From: RECM01 sp047921215
GTDB lineage: Bacteria > Bacteroidota > Rhodothermia > Balneolales > Cyclonatronaceae
Length of the DNA: 64,000 nt
NCBI GenBank assembly: GCA_047921215.1
Contig: JBLRWO010000017.1
Location: forward strand, 1 to 64,000
Direction of reading: 5' to 3'
The translations under genes were made by a program, and so were the position numbers. Within the stretch, counting starts at the first letter, position 1; the number at the start of each line of letters is the position of its first letter. This document shows, in pieces, positions 9,436-17,385 of this stretch. The notes under the pieces are model-generated. The model was given only the letters and a program-made list of their open reading frames with translations. It did no database searches and was not told the origin of the DNA.

Positions 9436-9882
9436 TTGGATTCATCGAACATCAAACCCAAAATTGCTGTTTTCCTGGGGGCGATTGTTACCGTAATCGT
9501 GGCTTCAGGACCCGGTTTGTTTGGTACTGCCGATGCCCCGGAATGGATAAATAGCTGGCAGCGGATTTTGTTTGAAGGTACCTGCCATCAACTGTCGGAA
9601 CGCAGCTTTTATCTCTCAGATGTGCCTATGGCCGTATGCAGCCGCTGTTATGGGTTTTATTGGGGGCTTCTCGCCGGATTACCACTCACCGTTCTAGTTC
9701 CTGTCCGTTTTCATTTGAGGAAGGCAGCAATAGTGATACTTGCCCTGGCTGCAGTTATTGTTGCCGTTGATGTAATAATCGATGTAGCGGGTTTATGGCA
9801 AAATACCTTAACTTCCCGCTTCATTACCGGTCTGGTGCTTGGTAGCAGCTTATATGCTGCCATTTTTTTCAACAGAGAATAA
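9436..9882 (+). CDS. DUF2085 family membrane protein
   Basis: A 148-residue inner-membrane protein with about four helices. It carries the DUF2085 pattern: CHQLSERSF followed by VCSRCYGFYWG, with paired Cys residues that could bind metal. The function of the family is unknown. The start is TTG at 9436, six bases after nadC; there is no ATG before the first helix. It sits in the accA-cdsA operon, followed by two more membrane proteins. Confidence 0.8.
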   Translation: MDSSNIKPKIAVFLGAIVTVIVASGPGLFGTADAPEWINSWQRILFEGTCHQLSERSFYLSDVPMAVCSRCYGFYWGLLAGLPLTVLVPVRFHLRKAAIVILALAAVIVAVDVIIDVAGLWQNTLTSRFITGLVLGSSLYAAIFFNRE

Positions 9883-9895
9883 ATCTGAAAATTAT

Positions 9896-10435
9896 ATGGA
9901 ACCAATACAACAAGAAAGTTACTGGAGTGCTGTTCTGAAATGGGGACTCATTTTCGCGGCAGCAGACACGTTCCTTACATTGGTAGTCAATTTTTTGCTC
10001 ATTAAATCGCCAAGCCTGATGGCCCTGTTTTTCTCGGGCATTATCGTATGCCTGTTTATTGCATTCGGGGGCTTATTTGCTGTACGCCAATACGTAACGG
10101 ATCATGGTCTGAATATCACGATTGGCAGGGGTGCACTGATCGGATTTTTGACAGCATGTGTTATTGTAGTTGGCAGTCAGGTTATTTCCGAAATTTACTT
10201 TCTGATCGACAGTACTTTTCTGCAGCGTCTTACCGAGGCTCAGATCGCAGCCTATGAACATTCGGAGTTTATTCCCGATGAAACGAAACAGGCTATGATT
10301 GATGCGACCTACAATCAGATGCAGGAAGGCCGAACGGTACTCGGAGTTATCTGGAGTATGCTCGGAGGACTTGTGTTTACCGGTGCACTGAATGCTTTGA
10401 CCGGTATGCTGGCCGCTAACATTTATAAAAAATAA
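9896..10435 (+). CDS. DUF4199-like membrane protein
   Basis: A 179-residue protein with four hydrophobic helices, beginning MEPIQQESYWSAVLKWG. The pattern of helices, the short soluble segment after helix 3 with ALTEAQ-like polar residues, and the terminal GGLVFTGALNAL segment resemble DUF4199 proteins, common and uncharacterised in Bacteroidota-related bacteria. I use ATG 9896 rather than an upstream GTG at 9839, because the latter would overlap the previous gene and add a polar stretch before the first helix. Confidence 0.65.
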   Translation: MEPIQQESYWSAVLKWGLIFAAADTFLTLVVNFLLIKSPSLMALFFSGIIVCLFIAFGGLFAVRQYVTDHGLNITIGRGALIGFLTACVIVVGSQVISEIYFLIDSTFLQRLTEAQIAAYEHSEFIPDETKQAMIDATYNQMQEGRTVLGVIWSMLGGLVFTGALNALTGMLAANIYKK

Positions 10436-10445
10436 TCGGAATAAC

Positions 10446-11381
10446 TTGGAAGCATACCCTGGCAATACAGCGAAATACTATTATTCCTCATGGTCAGACA
10501 GAAACGGGTTTGCGCCATGGGTAATGGCACTTTTCTGGATTATTTTGGCATTTATCCTGTTTCAGTTTGGCGGTCTTATTTTTTTGTTGGGGTCTTTATT
10601 CGTTACCGGTGAGATAACTGAATTCCTGGAAGAACCCGCCAATATTGAGCCTTATCTAACCTATCTGATAACCGGTAACAGTATCATGCAGATTCTGATA
10701 TTTGCATTTGGTACCGTGCTGTTTGCCCGGTTGTCTGTTCAGTCTGCCGATATCAAATCTTTTCTCCGCCTGCAAACCGACAACCGCACGGTGGTGTTTT
10801 CCTTACTCGCTGTCCTGCTTGTTGTATTTATGCAACCGCTGATCTATCTGTTGAGCTATCTGAATGCCCAGATACCGTTACCCGATTTTATTCAGAGTTT
10901 TGAAGATTCTCAGAACGAGCTGATTACCGGATTGTTAACCGGCGATCAGTTACTGCTCGTTACTCTGATTCACATTGCTGTTGTTCCGTCTGTTTGTGAG
11001 GAAATTATGTACAGGGGCTATGTAATGCGGATGTTCGAACGTTCAGTTTCGCCTGCCTGGGCAATTCTGATCACAGGGTTCATATTTGGGGCATATCATA
11101 TGAGAATCTCTCAACTGATACCTCTTATACTTCTTGGTATAGTAATTACATGGCTGGCCTGGAAATCGAACAGTCTGATCCCGGCCATGGCAGCACATCT
11201 TGCTAATAATGGAGGCAGTGTTCTGCTGGCCAACAGATATCCTGAACTTGCTGCTATAGAATACTCGGAAACCTTCACACTGAATCCACTGATCATTGGC
11301 GGATCGATAATTTTTTCAGCTATATTAGTATATATGATTTCAGAAAAAGTAAAAAAACGAGACGGAGGTGCTCAACGATGA
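10446..11381 (+). CDS. CPBP family intramembrane metalloprotease (CAAX protease-like)
   Basis: A 311-residue polytopic membrane protein of the Rce1/CPBP (ABI) family. The catalytic motif EEIMYRG starts at E185 (EExxxR), followed by the second motif FGAYHMRISQ and the third HLANN; these supply the Glu and His residues expected for a glutamate intramembrane protease. Its substrate is unknown. The start codon is TTG at 10446, ten bases after the DUF4199 gene, and its stop overlaps the next start by four bases (ATGA). Confidence 0.9.
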   Translation: MEAYPGNTAKYYYSSWSDRNGFAPWVMALFWIILAFILFQFGGLIFLLGSLFVTGEITEFLEEPANIEPYLTYLITGNSIMQILIFAFGTVLFARLSVQSADIKSFLRLQTDNRTVVFSLLAVLLVVFMQPLIYLLSYLNAQIPLPDFIQSFEDSQNELITGLLTGDQLLLVTLIHIAVVPSVCEEIMYRGYVMRMFERSVSPAWAILITGFIFGAYHMRISQLIPLILLGIVITWLAWKSNSLIPAMAAHLANNGGSVLLANRYPELAAIEYSETFTLNPLIIGGSIIFSAILVYMISEKVKKRDGGAQR

Positions 11382-11647
11382 AAGATAAATCATCACCTGA
11401 TATTGAAAATTGGGAATGTGTTTACCAGACAGGTACACCTTACGAAGCAGAAATGGTTAAAAACAGTTTGCAGAATATGGAAATTCCCTGTCAGATTTTG
11501 AGTAAGCGAGATTCTCCATTTAATGTAAACATTGGTGACCTTGCACTTATTTTCGTGTATGTTCCTGTTGAATTTGCAGAGAAGGCAAAGGAAATGATTG
11601 AAGGTTTTGAGCCGCCATCTGCAGAAAACGGAGACGAGGAAGAATAA
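11378..11647 (+). CDS. DUF2007 family small protein
   Basis: An 89-residue soluble protein of the DUF2007 (putative signal-transducing) family. The core WECVYQTGTPYEAEMVKNSL plus the beta segment FVYVPVEFAEKAKEMI shows the ferredoxin-like fold that often binds or recognises partners. The acidic tail ends in DEEE. It begins in the ATGA overlap with the CPBP protease and stops nine bases before cdsA. A longer relative with an added zinc ribbon lies at 62378-62794. Confidence 0.8.
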   Translation: MKDKSSPDIENWECVYQTGTPYEAEMVKNSLQNMEIPCQILSKRDSPFNVNIGDLALIFVYVPVEFAEKAKEMIEGFEPPSAENGDEEE

Positions 11648-11652
11648 GGAGG
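11646..11652 (+). promoter_or_regulatory. Shine-Dalgarno site deciding a TTG start
   Basis: AAGGAGG at 11646-11652 ends four bases before TTG 11657. It is one of the best ribosome-binding sites in the window and supports TTG as the cdsA start. Confidence 0.75.
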
Positions 11653-11656
11653 CGTC

Positions 11657-12469
11657 TTGTCAGAACTGAAAAAGCGCATCCTGTTCGCACTGGTAGCAGC
11701 CCCGTTTTTTATAGCAGTAATGTGGCTCGGGGGTTTGTATTTCAAGATTCTTATACTTTTGATTACCATTGCCACTCAGACCGAAATTGCCCGGATGATG
11801 AGAACTGACGGATTCGGGCCAAATTATCTTGTCATGCATCTGAGTGCGATATGGGTGCTCTGGCTTCCGGAAATCCCTCAAGCCCATCTCATCGGTTTTT
11901 CCCTGTTACTGTTGCTGTTTCTTATGGAAGTTACCGGTGGACAGGAAAAAGATTTTAAACGTCTGTTCAGTACGGTGTACTGCGCCGTTTGTGTACCTGC
12001 CATTTTTCTGACACTCGTCCTGCTGCGTTCTGTGCTTTTTGAAGGTAATTTAGCCGGTTTTTCAGTAACACTGGCACTCATGCTTATGGTTTGGGGTAAT
12101 GATGTTTTTGCCTATTTCGGTGGCACAACCTTCGGAAAAAGGCTGCTGGCACCTGCAATCAGTCCCAAAAAAACCTGGGAGGGTTTTTTTTCCGGCTTTA
12201 TAGGTTCTGCGGCCGGGTTGGTTATTGTCTTCTTTTCGATGGAAGCGTTTCCTCTGACACTTGTACAGGCTGTTCCGCTCATCCTGGTCACAGGTATATT
12301 CGGGCCGGTTGGTGATCTTACAGCAAGCAAGTTGAAAAGATCTTTTGGAGTTAAAGATTCCTCCTCGATTTTTCCCGGTCATGGTGGTGTGTATGACCGG
12401 TTCGACGCTGTCATGATTGCTGCTCCGGCAGTCTATCTTTATCTATCCATTGTTAAATTATATTTATAA
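11657..12469 (+). CDS. cdsA: Phosphatidate cytidylyltransferase
   Basis: A 270-residue membrane enzyme that makes CDP-diacylglycerol from CTP and phosphatidic acid, the branch point of phospholipid synthesis. The family signature is near the C terminus: SKLKRSFGVKDSSSIFPGHG, then GVYDRFD. About seven to eight helices precede and follow it. Translation starts at TTG 11657, backed by AAGGAGG. It is two bases from the dipeptide epimerase gene. Confidence 0.96.
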   Translation: MSELKKRILFALVAAPFFIAVMWLGGLYFKILILLITIATQTEIARMMRTDGFGPNYLVMHLSAIWVLWLPEIPQAHLIGFSLLLLLFLMEVTGGQEKDFKRLFSTVYCAVCVPAIFLTLVLLRSVLFEGNLAGFSVTLALMLMVWGNDVFAYFGGTTFGKRLLAPAISPKKTWEGFFSGFIGSAAGLVIVFFSMEAFPLTLVQAVPLILVTGIFGPVGDLTASKLKRSFGVKDSSSIFPGHGGVYDRFDAVMIAAPAVYLYLSIVKLYL

Positions 12470-12471
12470 CC

Positions 12472-13506
12472 ATGTTCAGGCTCACATACAAGTATGTTCA
12501 GATACCACTTAAACGTACTTTTACTATTTCACGTGGATCAAGGGATGCTATTGAAGTGGTCTATGTTGCTCTTGAATCTGAAGGGATAACAGGATTTGGA
12601 GAGGCTGCACCAAACCACCGGTATAACGAAACTGCTGAATCGGTAATTGAGGTGTTTAAAACTTTTAATTCGGGTGGTATAAGTAATCCGTACGACAGCC
12701 GTCATGTAAACGAATACATCGCTTCGTTGCACAAGTCTGAATTTTCAGCCAAGGTCGCACTTGAAATGGCTGTACTCGATTGGGTGGGAAAAAAACTGAA
12801 AACACCGATTCACAGGCTTTGGAATGCACCATCTTCGACCGGTCCGCAAACATCGTTTACTATCGGTATTGACGAACCTTCGTTAATAGCAGAAAAAGTG
12901 GAAGAAGGAAAGAAATACCCTATACTCAAAGTCAAACTCGGATCACCTTATGACCGTGAAATTATCAGCGAAATTCGCAAGGCAACCGATAAACCTGTTC
13001 TCGTTGATGCAAATGAAGGGTGGAAAACAGTAGATGAAGCTGTTGAACATATTCGTTTCCTTAAGAACATGAACATCGGTCTGATAGAGCAACCGATGCC
13101 ATCGTCAATGCATGCCGAAATGATGCAACTCAAGCAGATATCGGATATTCCACTGATAGCGGACGAGAGCTTTACCGGCAGGGAAGATCTCGGGGAATTA
13201 TCAAAAGCATTTCATGGAATCAACATAAAACTTATGAAAACAGGATCCATGCGTTTTGCAATGCAGAAAATAGCCGAAGCCAGAAAACACGGCCTCAAAG
13301 TAATGATTGGTTGTATGGTTGAAACCTCACTAGCCGATACGGCTTCTGCTGTTCTGAGTCTTTGGGCTGACTATGCCGATATTGACGGTCATCTGCTTGT
13401 GAACCGAAATCCATTTTCAGGTCTTATTGTTGACAAGGAAGGATATGTAACCTTGAACGAGAGTAACGGGCTTGGTGTTGACCTGATTGAGAACATATTT
13501 GACTGA
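12472..13506 (+). CDS. Dipeptide epimerase (enolase superfamily, L-Ala-D/L-Glu type)
   Basis: A 344-residue member of the muconate-lactonising subgroup. The catalytic pair is in LKVKLGS (KxK); metal ligands sit in VDANEGW, LIEQPMP and IADESF; the second catalytic Lys is in NIKLMKTG. The N-terminal capping domain (FGEAAPNHRYNETAES) is present. The family usually epimerises L-Ala-D-Glu from recycled peptidoglycan in the cytoplasm, though the dipeptide specificity cannot be read here. It follows cdsA with two bases between. Confidence 0.9.
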   Translation: MFRLTYKYVQIPLKRTFTISRGSRDAIEVVYVALESEGITGFGEAAPNHRYNETAESVIEVFKTFNSGGISNPYDSRHVNEYIASLHKSEFSAKVALEMAVLDWVGKKLKTPIHRLWNAPSSTGPQTSFTIGIDEPSLIAEKVEEGKKYPILKVKLGSPYDREIISEIRKATDKPVLVDANEGWKTVDEAVEHIRFLKNMNIGLIEQPMPSSMHAEMMQLKQISDIPLIADESFTGREDLGELSKAFHGINIKLMKTGSMRFAMQKIAEARKHGLKVMIGCMVETSLADTASAVLSLWADYADIDGHLLVNRNPFSGLIVDKEGYVTLNESNGLGVDLIENIFD

Positions 13507-13542
13507 AAGTAAAAATTTACTAATGAAGAGAGGGTGTATTGT

Positions 13543-14442
13543 ATGGTTGTGCTTCTAACTGGTGGTACAGGTTTTGTTGGAACATATCTCACCGATTATC
13601 TTATATCTGAAGGCCATAAAGTACGTATTCTGACACGTAACCCCGACAATTATGAAGGTCTTCAAACAGAAAACCGGCTCTATATTAAAATCAGGGAGGA
13701 TCTGAAAACAGAGATCGAAAGAAGTGATGCAGTTATCAATCTGGCCGGCGAGAATCTTTTCGATCAACGCTGGACTGATACGGTAAAAAAAAGGATAATG
13801 CAGAGCCGGGTAGGTATTACCAGCTCTCTGGCCAGGGGCATCAAGGAGGCCCAAAAAAAACCACTGGTCATGATTTCAGCATCTGGTGCCGATTATTATG
13901 GTGATCAGGGAGATGAAATAATCACAGAAGAAAGTGCGGCAGGCAGCGGATTTCTCACTGAAGTGTGTATGGCATGGGAAAATGCGGCAAAACCTGTTAC
14001 CGACGCAGGAGTCAGGCTTGCAATACCAAGGTTGGGTATAGTACTTGAAAAGGATGGCGGAGCACTCGAAAAGATGCTTGCACCGTTCAGATTTTTTGCA
14101 GGTGGCCCGCTTGGAGATGGACGTCAATATCTGCCATGGGTTCATATGAAGGATGTTATCAGAGCCGTAGAATTCGTTATCAAAAATGAAAAGGCTGAAG
14201 GTGTTTTTAATCTGTGTTCCCCGGAACCTGTTACAATGAGCCGTTTTTCATCAGCCGTCGGCTCGGCTATGGGAAGGCCATCATGGCTTTCCGTTCCCGG
14301 TTTTGCGCTGAATCTTGCACTTGGCGAAGCGTCTGGACCAATACTTGCGAGCCACAGGATGATACCGGTAAAACTGCAGGAGTGGGGTTTCCAGTTTGAA
14401 TATCGAGGAATTGAACCAGCTATAGAAAATATATTGAACTAA
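13543..14442 (+). CDS. TIGR01777 family NAD-dependent epimerase/SDR oxidoreductase
   Basis: A 299-residue protein of the YfcH/SDR39U1 type. The nucleotide-binding motif LLTGGTGFVG is at the N terminus, then NLAGENL, the catalytic-like S-A-SGADYYG with Tyr, PWVHMKDV and the C-terminal DUF1731 segment (RMIPVKLQEWGF). The substrate is not known. I start at ATG 13543 (MVVLLTGG), preceded by AGAGAGGG; GTG 13534 would add three residues. It closes the accA operon. Confidence 0.88.
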   Translation: MVVLLTGGTGFVGTYLTDYLISEGHKVRILTRNPDNYEGLQTENRLYIKIREDLKTEIERSDAVINLAGENLFDQRWTDTVKKRIMQSRVGITSSLARGIKEAQKKPLVMISASGADYYGDQGDEIITEESAAGSGFLTEVCMAWENAAKPVTDAGVRLAIPRLGIVLEKDGGALEKMLAPFRFFAGGPLGDGRQYLPWVHMKDVIRAVEFVIKNEKAEGVFNLCSPEPVTMSRFSSAVGSAMGRPSWLSVPGFALNLALGEASGPILASHRMIPVKLQEWGFQFEYRGIEPAIENILN

Positions 14443-14483
14443 TGCCTGCCGGGCGGTAGTTTAAATAAGAGCTCTCTGGCAAT

Positions 14484-14509
14484 CAATTCAAAGCAGACGC
14501 CTTTAATTG
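14484..14509. terminator. Possible stem-loop between convergent genes
   Basis: CAATT(C)AAAG at 14484-14493 pairs with CTTTAATTG at 14501-14509, leaving one bulged base and a seven-base loop. It lies between the SDR gene and the converging propeller lipoprotein gene. It lacks a good T tract, so a bidirectional terminator role is only suggested by position. Confidence 0.3.
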
Positions 14510-14539
14510 CTTGTTAAACTGAAATCGGTTCAGATTTAT

Positions 14540-17248
14540 CTAAGGATTAATTCTCCAGCAGCGAAGCCCATCTCTTGTCTGAGCTATTAGATTTTTTGAA
14601 CCGTCACCAGTCAGGTCATGAATTACAGGGAATGACATTCCGGCAGAGGGCAGATTTTCAAGCCTTTCATCAGTATTCAGGTTCCAGCCATAAAGACGGC
14701 CGAAACCGGCGACGGCAAACAGTTCATGCCATCCGTCAGCATTGACATCGGTTAGAAATGGCAGATCAGAATCCGTTGCCGATTGACCAGTACTTTTAAC
14801 CAGTCGGAGGTGGCCGCGCAGGTTATAGATAAAAACGGAGCCGTTACTGCTCTGTACAGTAAAAACCGCCCCGGTATTAAATTCTTCGGTCTCATCCCTT
14901 ATTCTGATATTCTGATACACATCTGCTACGGTAACCGGACTGTTCGCAACCTGAATATATTGCACGGAAAAATCAGGTGTTGTATTAAGTCCGGTCTGCA
15001 TTTCGGTTACCATATCAGTTTTCGGACTTTCAGATGTTAAATAGGTTCTGACAGTGGCCAGCGTATCACTTAACAATGAATGACTGCCAAGGGCTAGTAC
15101 TTTGCCATCCGCAGTTCCGGTAAGAAGGGTATTGTTTGTAAAAACCGGGGATCCATTCAGCGATGAACCTGCAAAGAAAGGATAATTAGTTCTTGGATTG
15201 CCATTTACCTCCCATGCATGAATCGTATTCTCGGATGAAATCCATATACCCCAGCGTCCGTCAACACTGGCAGTTACAGGTTTGTTCTGTACGATTGCAT
15301 TAACTGTTTGTGGCCAGCCACTAATATTTTGTCCGCGTCCGTTAAGTATGTGGACTTTCCTGTCGGCAGTTGTAACGACAATTTCTGGTAAACCGCTTCG
15401 TGTAATGTCTGCAATTTCTACAGGTGCAGTTATTTCTTCGGGCAACGTAAAGGGAAAATTGGGCAGCAGTACCCCCCGATTGTTCCAGGCGTATATTTTG
15501 TTACCGGCTGCCAAAATTACAGCATTCTGATTGTTTGCATACCAGTCATAAACAATGGGAGAACCTATGGGGGTATCGGTGCCTGTTCTTGCCTGGAATA
15601 TGATAGATCCGTCGGTTGCCAGTGCAATAACATCACTGTTTGTTGTGGCGAACAATACTTCAGAACGGTTGTTACCGGTAATGTCAGCCGGCAGAGGTTT
15701 GCCTGTAAGATCCGATTGTTCGAGCGGATAGACCCAAAGATCCTGGTAGGGTACTTCTGATCTTTCCAGTTGATAAGTGCGGAGATCAAAATCAAGGGCA
15801 TCGCCAGTATCCGACACCTGTAAAGAAACAGCAGCAATATCGAAACGGGACAGAACCGAGCCAAGATAATTATTCAGGGCAAGCATGGGGGCTATATAAT
15901 TCATGAAAGAATTACTGTTTACGTATGCCAGCGCACTCACCCTTTCAGGCAAACTTCGCTTAACACCCGAAAAGGTTTCATCGAAATACATGACCCTGCG
16001 ACGGTTAACATCTCCTCTCAGACGTTGTGCGAGACCAAGTCTGGGGGATAAAACAGCCGTCTGACCAGCGTCAAGAAGGTAAAATTCATCATAGTGACAA
16101 AAAGGAGAGCCAAGAAGCACGGCCAGCATTTTACTGCGTATATAAAAAGCATTGCCGTTCCTGTTCACATATCCTTCTTCAGCAAGGCGGTTTACAAGCC
16201 TGAAAAATTCAGCTGAATTACTCATTCGCCGCAGGTAAACATTTTCAGTTTCCGAGATAAAGCCTGCGGTATGGAAAGCCACAAATGCAAACTCGTTGGC
16301 AATGGTGGCAGCCATGGAAGCAAACAGGCCCGGATCACGTGACAGCAGGGAATCAAGACGGGTTTCAGGACTAAATCCGGAAGGCATTTTTCCCGAAGCT
16401 GGGGCGTTGAAAATGGAAAAAAATGCTGCATCCGACGGGATAATCCTGTCGAGAGATATTGGAATATTATCGTTACTGATAGCTTCTACCAGGTTTGATC
16501 GGTCGCTATCATTTATGGGAATACTTCCGTTAATTCGAATATTGTCATGTCGACCCTGAGATGAGGATGATATGGTACTGCTCTGTAAAATCCCGGCTCC
16601 GGTACCCTGCAAAAAGTCATCAATAGCCGGTTTATAACGAACGGCTGAGAGTTGACCGATAAGGCGATCCATATTGGGTGTGTTTATGATAATTTCACCC
16701 TCGTTTCCGGTAAACCCGGTAATATCAAGGTAAGGATTCAGTCCTAAATAACTCCGTATGGATTCCTCAATACCATAACTGCTTTCAGAAATCAGTATCC
16801 AATCAGATAATTGTGCACCAAAAAAAATTCGGTTATCGTAAAACAAACGATAGATGGTAACACCTTCAAAACGATATTGATTTTCCGTGAAACTGCGCTT
16901 GTACAACGATGCTGTTTGCTGAAGAAGTCCGTCTGGCGATGAACCAATAAAAACAGGTTGCCAGTCATTACTTCTGTTAGGGTAGAGCAATATTGCTTTT
17001 GCCTCGGTTTGATTCAGGAAAGTATGATCCAACCCACTGAACAGCGTGATCGATGCAGAGCTCATCTCATCAAACAAATTCATGTATTCATATTGTAATA
17101 GTGCAGACATGCTTGTTCCCGGCTTTGCAAGAACCAGGGCGGGTGTATCGGCAGGAACAGCATGGTACCAGTTGTTTCTGGCAATTTTTGAACAGGCGCC
17201 CGTCAGTAAGAACAAGACAATGAATACCTGGGTAATTCTGTTATGCAT
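14540..17248 (-). CDS. Large lipoprotein with C-terminal propeller (FG-GAP/PQQ-like) repeats
   Basis: A 902-residue exported lipoprotein: the signal peptide ends in the lipobox LTGAC (C19). The first 530 or so residues form an unrecognised, DUF3352-like module with many beta strands. From about 530 there are repeated blade-like units: SEVLFATTNSDVIAL, AGNKIYAWNNRG, LPEIVVTTADRKVHILNGRG and, at the end, WHELFAVAGFGRLYGWN, typical of FG-GAP or PQQ-type propellers. It is probably anchored in the cell envelope and may have a binding or scaffold role. No enzyme motif was seen. It is transcribed divergently from the BatA-type gene, 137 bases away. Confidence 0.75.
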   Translation of the reverse strand: MHNRITQVFIVLFLLTGACSKIARNNWYHAVPADTPALVLAKPGTSMSALLQYEYMNLFDEMSSASITLFSGLDHTFLNQTEAKAILLYPNRSNDWQPVFIGSSPDGLLQQTASLYKRSFTENQYRFEGVTIYRLFYDNRIFFGAQLSDWILISESSYGIEESIRSYLGLNPYLDITGFTGNEGEIIINTPNMDRLIGQLSAVRYKPAIDDFLQGTGAGILQSSTISSSSQGRHDNIRINGSIPINDSDRSNLVEAISNDNIPISLDRIIPSDAAFFSIFNAPASGKMPSGFSPETRLDSLLSRDPGLFASMAATIANEFAFVAFHTAGFISETENVYLRRMSNSAEFFRLVNRLAEEGYVNRNGNAFYIRSKMLAVLLGSPFCHYDEFYLLDAGQTAVLSPRLGLAQRLRGDVNRRRVMYFDETFSGVKRSLPERVSALAYVNSNSFMNYIAPMLALNNYLGSVLSRFDIAAVSLQVSDTGDALDFDLRTYQLERSEVPYQDLWVYPLEQSDLTGKPLPADITGNNRSEVLFATTNSDVIALATDGSIIFQARTGTDTPIGSPIVYDWYANNQNAVILAAGNKIYAWNNRGVLLPNFPFTLPEEITAPVEIADITRSGLPEIVVTTADRKVHILNGRGQNISGWPQTVNAIVQNKPVTASVDGRWGIWISSENTIHAWEVNGNPRTNYPFFAGSSLNGSPVFTNNTLLTGTADGKVLALGSHSLLSDTLATVRTYLTSESPKTDMVTEMQTGLNTTPDFSVQYIQVANSPVTVADVYQNIRIRDETEEFNTGAVFTVQSSNGSVFIYNLRGHLRLVKSTGQSATDSDLPFLTDVNADGWHELFAVAGFGRLYGWNLNTDERLENLPSAGMSFPVIHDLTGDGSKNLIAQTRDGLRCWRINP

Positions 17249-17385
17249 AGAAGTTGACTTGTGCCGTTATTCAAACAGCTGTTATAGTAGCAGTAATCGA
17301 TTCCATTAATCGGGGAAAAACGTTAAACTGCGCGTCTGAGTATATAGTATATATAAGTACGGGCTCCTAAGATATTCAAATCCAG

